Below are positions 7,159 to 10,618 of a stretch of 10,618 bases of DNA, piece by piece. Position 1 is the first letter of the stretch, and every line of letters starts with the position of its first letter. A model generated the notes under the pieces. It saw only the letters and a list, made by a program, of their open reading frames with translations. It did not search any database and was not told the origin of the DNA. Made by a program: the position numbers and the translations under genes. Location: contig CANROV010000058.1 in the NCBI GenBank assembly GCA_947632315.1, forward strand, positions 1 to 10,618. The letters run 5' to 3'. The stretch is from Candidatus Gastranaerophilales bacterium (GTDB lineage Bacteria; Cyanobacteriota; Vampirovibrionia; Gastranaerophilales; Gastranaerophilaceae).

Positions 7159-7189
7159 ATATAAAGTGAAGAACGGGAGGAAGTAAGGA

Positions 7190-7489
7190 GTGGTTATATA
7201 TTTAAAAAATATGAGCTTTTTAGGTAACAAATCTCCAAGAAAAAAATATGGAACAAATTTTTTTACAAAAATTAAAAATAACATTAAAGTTATTCTATTC
7301 CCTAAATATCAAAAAGCGAAAATCTTGAAAAATGTGTTAATAAAAATATACAAGGATTATGAAGAAAGCACCGGAATTAATGATATTCCCTATGTGGAAA
7401 GGGCAGATTTAATGATTATGAAAATTTTAAAAGAAAATAAAGTAGATTATTACTATGATAAATTAAAAAAAGCTGACAAATTAAATTAA
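7190..7489 (+). CDS. Small basic hypothetical protein (first of an AT-rich pair)
   Basis: I do not recognise this 99-residue product. It is lysine-rich and basic, especially in the first half (SPRKKYG, KIKNNIKV, KYQKAKILKN). The second half reads like amphipathic helices (IYKDYEESTGIND, ADLMIMKILKENKVDYYYDKLKKADKLN). No signal peptide or membrane span is evident. The start is GTG 7190, supported by GGGAGG (7175-7180) nine bases ahead. An ATG at 7211 is in frame but has no well-placed ribosome site. GC is about 22% by hand count, well under the surrounding core genes. It sits directly downstream of the operator array and divergent from the repressor, which suggests control by it. It could be a phage-like early gene, an orphan accessory gene or part of a small defence or toxin module; sequence alone does not decide. 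Confidence 0.6.
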   Translation: MVIYLKNMSFLGNKSPRKKYGTNFFTKIKNNIKVILFPKYQKAKILKNVLIKIYKDYEESTGINDIPYVERADLMIMKILKENKVDYYYDKLKKADKLN

Positions 7490-7510
7490 TTAATATTAAA
7501 GGCTAAAAAG

Positions 7511-7879
7511 TTGGAAGAATATAATAAGGTATTAAAAAGCAAGCAGTTAAAGAAACTCTTTTTTTGTTCCAAAAATAAAAATATTTATGAATTATTACGA
7601 GAGTATAAAAATTTTTTTGATATGTATTCCTATATTGTAAGACCTGAAAAAAACGGAAAGAATATTATTTTAGACAAAATATACTATCATGATTATGTAA
7701 GTATTTCTTTATCTGCAATTTGGTGGAAACAAAATAATTATCTAAATTATGAAAAAATATCAGTAAAAGAAAATATTAGTATAAAAAAGATATCTAAAGT
7801 TAATTATAAACAATTAAAATACAATTTATTATTAAAAATATATAAATATATTATAAAAAATAAAATAATGATGATATAA
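7511..7879 (+). CDS. Small hypothetical protein (second of an AT-rich pair)
   Basis: I do not recognise this 122-residue product. It is rich in Lys, Asn, Ile and Tyr, with a basic N-terminus, a central aromatic stretch (YYHDYVSISLSAIWWKQNNYLNY, about 58-80) and a Lys/Ile/Tyr-rich tail. The start is TTG 7511, with AAAGG (7498-7502) eight bases upstream; the next in-frame Met is residue 38. GC is about 17% by hand count, the lowest in the window. It follows the first small gene by 21 bases, so the two are probably co-transcribed. Its stop codon TAA (7877-7879) lies inside the -10 box of smpB. With such extreme AT content an open frame of this length is less compelling than usual, but start, spacing and ribosome site support a real gene. 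Confidence 0.5.
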   Translation: MEEYNKVLKSKQLKKLFFCSKNKNIYELLREYKNFFDMYSYIVRPEKNGKNIILDKIYYHDYVSISLSAIWWKQNNYLNYEKISVKENISIKKISKVNYKQLKYNLLLKIYKYIIKNKIMMI

Positions 7880-7880
7880 T
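7872..7880 (+). promoter_or_regulatory. Extended -10 promoter of smpB, predicted leaderless start
   Basis: TGATATAAT is a perfect extended -10 (TGN plus TATAAT, hexamer 7875-7880). Six bases separate it from the smpB ATG at 7887, so the A of ATG falls at the expected transcription start. No good -35 is seen (TTATAA at 7851-7856, 18-base spacer), which extended -10 promoters can tolerate. No Shine-Dalgarno sequence is present between promoter and ATG. Confidence 0.6.
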
Positions 7881-7886
7881 TTTTTT

Positions 7887-8339
7887 ATGACTAAAAAGAT
7901 AATATCAACAAACAGAAAAGCATTTCATGAATACCATATATTTGATAAATATGTATCAGGTATGGTTTTAACAGGTACTGAAATAAAATCGGTACGAAAA
8001 GGTGCTGTTAATTTAAAGGACAGTTTTGTTAAGATTGATGACGGTGAAGTGTTTTTGTATAATTGCCATATAAGTCCGTATGAACAAGGGAACAGATATA
8101 ATCACGAAGAGAAAAGAACAAGAAAGCTTTTATTAAATAAAAAAGAGATTGATAAGCTTATAGGAAAGATTAAAAAAGACGGATATTCAATAGTTGCATT
8201 GGAATTATTTTTGGAAAACGGATGGGCTAAGCTTGAAATAGCTCTTGCAAAAGGTAAAAAGCTCTATGATAAACGTGAAGATTTGGCGAAAAAAGCTCAA
8301 ACAAGAGATATTGCCAGAGCTATGAAGTCTAAAGGTTAA
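7887..8339 (+). CDS. smpB: SsrA-binding protein SmpB
   Basis: SmpB binds tmRNA and brings it to stalled ribosomes, where its C-terminal tail mimics an mRNA in the empty decoding channel and allows trans-translation. The 150-residue product has the normal length. It shows the beta-barrel signatures GTEIKSVRKGAVNLKDSF (30-47), YNCHISPYEQGN (58-69) and HEEKRTRKLLLNKKEI (73-88), then the late KLYDKRE segment and a basic C-terminal helix ending MKSKG. The start is ATG 7887, without a ribosome binding site and just after an extended -10, suggesting a leaderless mRNA. It converges with dnaX, the stop codons being only nine bases apart. The tmRNA gene itself (ssrA) is not in this window. Confidence 0.97.
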   Translation: MTKKIISTNRKAFHEYHIFDKYVSGMVLTGTEIKSVRKGAVNLKDSFVKIDDGEVFLYNCHISPYEQGNRYNHEEKRTRKLLLNKKEIDKLIGKIKKDGYSIVALELFLENGWAKLEIALAKGKKLYDKREDLAKKAQTRDIARAMKSKG

Positions 8340-8348
8340 TTTATAAAG

Positions 8349-10169
8349 TTAATCAATAAACTTACCGTCAAAAAGTTCTTTAACCATTGAGGCTTGACTT
8401 GATGAGTCAACAGGTCTTACGGGAACAGGATTTTCCTTCTCTTCTTTTTTTGCTTCAACAAAAGCTTGATATTCTTCTTCTTCCTGTTTTTGAATTGATT
8501 GTGAATCTTCTTGTTTTGTATTTGTTTGATTTGTAGTATTTATATTAACTTTTTTTGATAAATCAATTTCGCTGTTAAGTATTATCTGAATATTTGGGTC
8601 TTTTATATTTAGATATTTTGTTACAGCTTCAACAAGTGCATTTTTCTTATTTCCTTCTTTTGCTTGTTTTACAAACATTTCTTTAGAAAAAGCAATAACT
8701 ATTTTTTCATTTGTTATTTCAACAGGCTTTGCAAGATTTGAATAAAATGCTCTGTTTGGCGGGCTGTCTATACTTTGCAGTATGGATACCCATAAATTAT
8801 GCATATCATTGTTTGTGTTTCCGCTTGGTTTTGGTTCTGCCGTAGTTTGAGTTTGTTCGGGTGTATTATCATTCAGTTCTTTTTCTTCGGTATTTTTAGA
8901 AGATATTTCTTGTTTCTGTTCATTTATTGCCGGTTTTGCAATATGTTGTACGGGTTTTTGTATTTCTGTTCGTGCGGAATTTTGTTTGATTTGAATGTTT
9001 CCGCTTTGTATTTGGTTTTCAAGCTCTTCAATCCTTTTTAAAAGATTTTCTGCAGATGGAAGGTTTTTATAATTAGTTAAATCTATTATGCATAGTTCAA
9101 GCCATAAATATTTATTGGTTGTATCTTTTATTTGAATTGTGTAATAAGATAATTTATCAATAATTTGAATAATTTCGGACAGTGAAAATTTATCAGCCTG
9201 TATTTGTGTTCTTTCATAATTTATTTCGTTTATTTGTGTAAGAGAATAAATTAATTCTTTATCGGTGCAGTTTTTTATAATCATCATGTCTCTAAAATAT
9301 TGAATTAAATTAGAAACTATTTGAACGGGTTCATTACCTTTACTGTAAATTGTGTCAATTAATTTTACTGAATTTTCACAGTCCGCATTAATAATACATT
9401 CTGTAATTTCATGAAGCGTATCATAAGAAATTTTACCTAAAATTTCATTTATATCTTCCGTTTGAATTTGTTTATTAACTCCGAGTACGCTTATTTGATC
9501 CAAAAGAGCGAGAGCGTCTCGCATTCCGCCTTGTGAATTTTTAGCAATCGCATATAATGCTTCTTTTGATATATTAATATTTTCTTGCCCGGATATATAC
9601 TCAAGTCTTTTAACTATATCATCAGTTGTAATTCTTCTGAAATCAAATCTTTGACATCTTGAAATAATTGTATCCAAAACTTTATGCGGTTCTGTTGTTG
9701 CAAGAATAAAAATAACATTTTCAGGCGGTTCTTCAATCGTTTTTAAGAGCGCATTAAAAGCATGGGTAGACAGCATATGAACTTCGTCTATAACATAAAT
9801 TTTGTATCTGCCGTTAACGGGAACGTATTGTATCTTTTCAAGTATTGCTTGAGTATCTTCAACGCTTCTGTTGCTTGCAGCGTCTATTTCAATAACATCA
9901 ACGGGAACTGAATTCATAATATCCAAGCAGGCAGGACATTTTCCGCAAGGTGTCAGGGTCGGACCTTCTTTACAATTTAGTGATTTGGCAAGTATTCTTG
10001 CTGATGATGTTTTTCCTGTTCCTCTTGGCCCGCATAGCAGATATGCATGTGATATCCTGTTTAATTTTATTGCGTTACTTAAAGCATGTACTATATTTTC
10101 CTGTCCGATAAGGTCATGAAACGTTTGCGGTCTGTATTTACGGTATAACGGTATATATTTATTTTCCAA
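8349..10169 (-). CDS. dnaX: DNA polymerase III clamp-loader subunit tau (gamma/tau)
   Basis: DnaX is the ATPase of the clamp loader, which places the beta sliding clamp on primed DNA and couples polymerases at the fork. The 606 residues show an AAA+ core with Walker A GPRGTGKT (47-54), a zinc module with Cys66, Cys75, Cys78 and Cys81, Walker B VIDEVH (126-131), sensor 1 ATTEPH (157-162), arginine finger SRC (170-172) and sensor 2 GGMRDAL (214-220). A collar domain follows to about 365, then a Gln/Glu/Asn-rich linker (about 380-455). A tau-type domain (about 457-535, from MHNLWVSIL) is followed by an acidic, Gln-rich tail. The start is TTG 10169, with GGAG seven bases ahead. Two in-phase A7 runs near the 3' end could allow frameshifting. 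It is convergent with smpB and divergent from the LD-carboxypeptidase gene. Confidence 0.97.
   Translation of the reverse strand: MENKYIPLYRKYRPQTFHDLIGQENIVHALSNAIKLNRISHAYLLCGPRGTGKTSSARILAKSLNCKEGPTLTPCGKCPACLDIMNSVPVDVIEIDAASNRSVEDTQAILEKIQYVPVNGRYKIYVIDEVHMLSTHAFNALLKTIEEPPENVIFILATTEPHKVLDTIISRCQRFDFRRITTDDIVKRLEYISGQENINISKEALYAIAKNSQGGMRDALALLDQISVLGVNKQIQTEDINEILGKISYDTLHEITECIINADCENSVKLIDTIYSKGNEPVQIVSNLIQYFRDMMIIKNCTDKELIYSLTQINEINYERTQIQADKFSLSEIIQIIDKLSYYTIQIKDTTNKYLWLELCIIDLTNYKNLPSAENLLKRIEELENQIQSGNIQIKQNSARTEIQKPVQHIAKPAINEQKQEISSKNTEEKELNDNTPEQTQTTAEPKPSGNTNNDMHNLWVSILQSIDSPPNRAFYSNLAKPVEITNEKIVIAFSKEMFVKQAKEGNKKNALVEAVTKYLNIKDPNIQIILNSEIDLSKKVNINTTNQTNTKQEDSQSIQKQEEEEYQAFVEAKKEEKENPVPVRPVDSSSQASMVKELFDGKFID
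8550..8556 (-). other. Possible -1 slippery heptamer in dnaX
   Basis: On the dnaX strand the sequence is A AAA AAA in the phase expected for -1 slippage (codons Ser538-Lys539-Lys540). After a -1 shift the next codons are AGT then TAA, so a 541-residue form would end at once. No obvious upstream Shine-Dalgarno stimulator or stable downstream hairpin is seen. A second A7 in the same phase is at 8445-8451. Confidence 0.25.
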
Positions 10170-10176
10170 TTGCCTG

Positions 10177-10180
10177 CTCC
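10177..10180 (-). promoter_or_regulatory. Ribosome binding site deciding the TTG start of dnaX
   Basis: On the minus strand GGAG is followed by seven bases and TTG 10169. The downstream protein begins MENKYIPLYRKYRPQTF, the standard DnaX N-terminus, so the TTG start is well supported. Confidence 0.65.
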
Positions 10181-10200
10181 AAAATTATTTGTTAATATCA

Positions 10201-10206
10201 ATTATA
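10201..10206 (-). promoter_or_regulatory. Candidate -10 box for dnaX
   Basis: The minus strand reads TATAAT here, about 31 bases before the dnaX start, which would give a leader of roughly 25 bases containing the GGAG ribosome site. No convincing -35 is seen at normal spacing, and the spacer is AT-rich, so chance is possible. Confidence 0.4.
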
Positions 10207-10233
10207 TCTTAATTAATTTAAAAAGTGTGCAAT

Positions 10234-10618
10234 ATGAATATAATTAAACCTAAAAAATTAAAAATTGGTGATACCATCGGAATATTAGCAGTATCAGGCA
10301 GAATTAAAGAGTATCAAAATATCGAAAATGCAAAAAAGTTTTTTGAACAAGAGGGCTTTAAGGTTATTATTTCTGAAACTTGCACTACGTATCACAGATA
10401 TATGGCGGGGAAAAATGATGAAGATTGCATAAAAGCGTTTCATGATTTCTTTTTAAATGATGAGATTGATGTTATATTATCAGCCAGAGGCGGTTACGGC
10501 ACTTTAAGACTTATTAATAAAATTAATTGGGATTTAATAAAAGAGCATCCGAAAATCTTTGCAGGGTATTCGGATATAACAATACTTTTAAATCTGATAT
10601 ATAAAAAAACAGGCTTAA
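10234..10618 (+). CDS. LD-carboxypeptidase, S66 family (LdcA/MccF-like), 3' end missing
   Basis: S66 serine peptidases cleave amide bonds of D-amino acids, most often the terminal L,D bond of murein tetrapeptides during cell-wall recycling; MccF relatives inactivate microcin C-type compounds. The first 128 residues are visible: an N-terminal Rossmann-like segment KKLKIGDTIGILAVSG (7-22), the RGGYG motif (85-89) and GYSDIT (111-116), with Ser113 as the probable nucleophile. The Glu and His of the triad would lie beyond the window. The ATG at 10234 has only a weak upstream AAGTG. The 64-base spacer to dnaX is divergent. There is no sign of a signal peptide, fitting a cytoplasmic recycling enzyme. 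The symbol is left blank because LdcA and MccF cannot be separated from this part. Confidence 0.9.
   Translation, partial: MNIIKPKKLKIGDTIGILAVSGRIKEYQNIENAKKFFEQEGFKVIISETCTTYHRYMAGKNDEDCIKAFHDFFLNDEIDVILSARGGYGTLRLINKINWDLIKEHPKIFAGYSDITILLNLIYKKTGL

Larger units (their letters stand above)
6986..7189. promoter_or_regulatory. Divergent control region with a symmetrical operator array
   Basis: This 204-bp AT-rich spacer separates the leftward repressor from the rightward small genes. It holds four TTACA-N6-TGYAN sites (listed separately), an 11-bp perfect inverted repeat in the middle, and AAGTGAAG near each outer edge (7164-7171, and as its complement at 6991-6998). The midpoints of the outer octamers (7081), the outer operator pair (about 7083), the inner pair (about 7084) and the inverted repeat (7088) nearly coincide, so the region is close to mirror-symmetric. 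Several TATAAT hexamers occur, including one in each arm of the inverted repeat facing each other (7071-7076 plus, 7100-7105 minus). A possible rightward promoter is TTAAGA (7135-7140), 17 bases, then GATATA (7158-7163). The true promoters cannot be settled by eye. Confidence 0.65.

Noticed and set aside
6986..7189. CRISPR-like array from the repeated TTACA/TGTAA elements
   Set aside because: The elements are 16-bp palindromes with unequal spacing and no conserved long repeat or spacers; operators explain them better.
6563..7879. Classical type II toxin-antitoxin operon (XRE antitoxin with a toxin partner)
   Set aside because: The regulator is divergent from, not co-transcribed with, the small genes, and neither small protein shows a toxin motif I recognise. 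Left open only as an untested possibility.
8334..8354. Weak hairpin spanning the smpB and dnaX stop codons as a two-way terminator
   Set aside because: A 9-bp stem with two G-T wobbles and a 3-base loop, nearly all A/T, and no T-run follows on either strand; too weak to call.
8799..9041. 80-residue open frame, rich in Phe and Cys, opposite dnaX
   Set aside because: Shadow of the Gln/Lys-rich linker of dnaX read on the other strand; composition explains its hydrophobic look.
9871..10119. 82-residue open frame opposite the dnaX ATPase core
   Set aside because: Fully overlaps conserved dnaX motifs on the opposite strand; no start signals.

Overview
This window is a stretch of bacterial chromosome with low GC (roughly 33-38% in the samples of core genes I counted by hand). 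It carries mostly housekeeping genes, packed tightly with short spacers. The pairing of a Ski2/HelY-type helicase carrying a C-terminal DSHCT domain with a beta-type DAHP synthase, a long DnaX and a low-GC genome made me think of the non-photosynthetic relatives of Cyanobacteria (Vampirovibrionia/Melainabacteria, for example gut Gastranaerophilales). That placement is inference from gene content and style. No marker phylogeny was possible here.

Layout. Positions 1-120 are a GC-rich (about 57% over 1-97), hairpin-rich block with no convincing gene. From 165 to 6562 five genes run rightward with small gaps: clpP (protease subunit), ffh (SRP GTPase), a GCD1-like sugar-nucleotidyltransferase with a left-handed beta-helix tail, a DAHP synthase (first step of the shikimate pathway), and a Ski2-like DEVH helicase. 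The helicase starts at TTG just one codon after the DAHP synthase stop, in the same frame. An XRE/CI-like repressor lies leftward (6563-6985), with its stop codon directly abutting the helicase stop codon.

The most unusual part is 6563-7879. The repressor faces a 204-bp control region with four TTACA-N6-TGYAN sites, arranged as two pairs almost mirror-symmetrically around a perfect 11-bp inverted repeat. On the other side are two small rightward genes of unknown function, which are only about 22% and 17% GC. This looks like a phage-style genetic switch with a small AT-rich cargo inserted between core genes. It is the best candidate for something undescribed in the window.

From 7887, smpB (trans-translation) has a perfect extended -10 box placed so that transcription should start at its ATG, predicting a leaderless mRNA. 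smpB converges on dnaX (8349-10169, leftward, TTG start), which encodes the clamp-loader tau subunit and carries two in-phase A7 slippery runs near its 3' end. Divergent from dnaX, an S66-family LD-carboxypeptidase begins at 10234 and runs off the window end. The core genes serve protein quality control (ClpP, SmpB), protein targeting (Ffh), RNA handling (helicase), replication (DnaX), aromatic biosynthesis (DAHP synthase) and envelope or sugar metabolism (nucleotidyltransferase, LD-carboxypeptidase). No tRNA, rRNA, CRISPR array or insertion sequence was seen.
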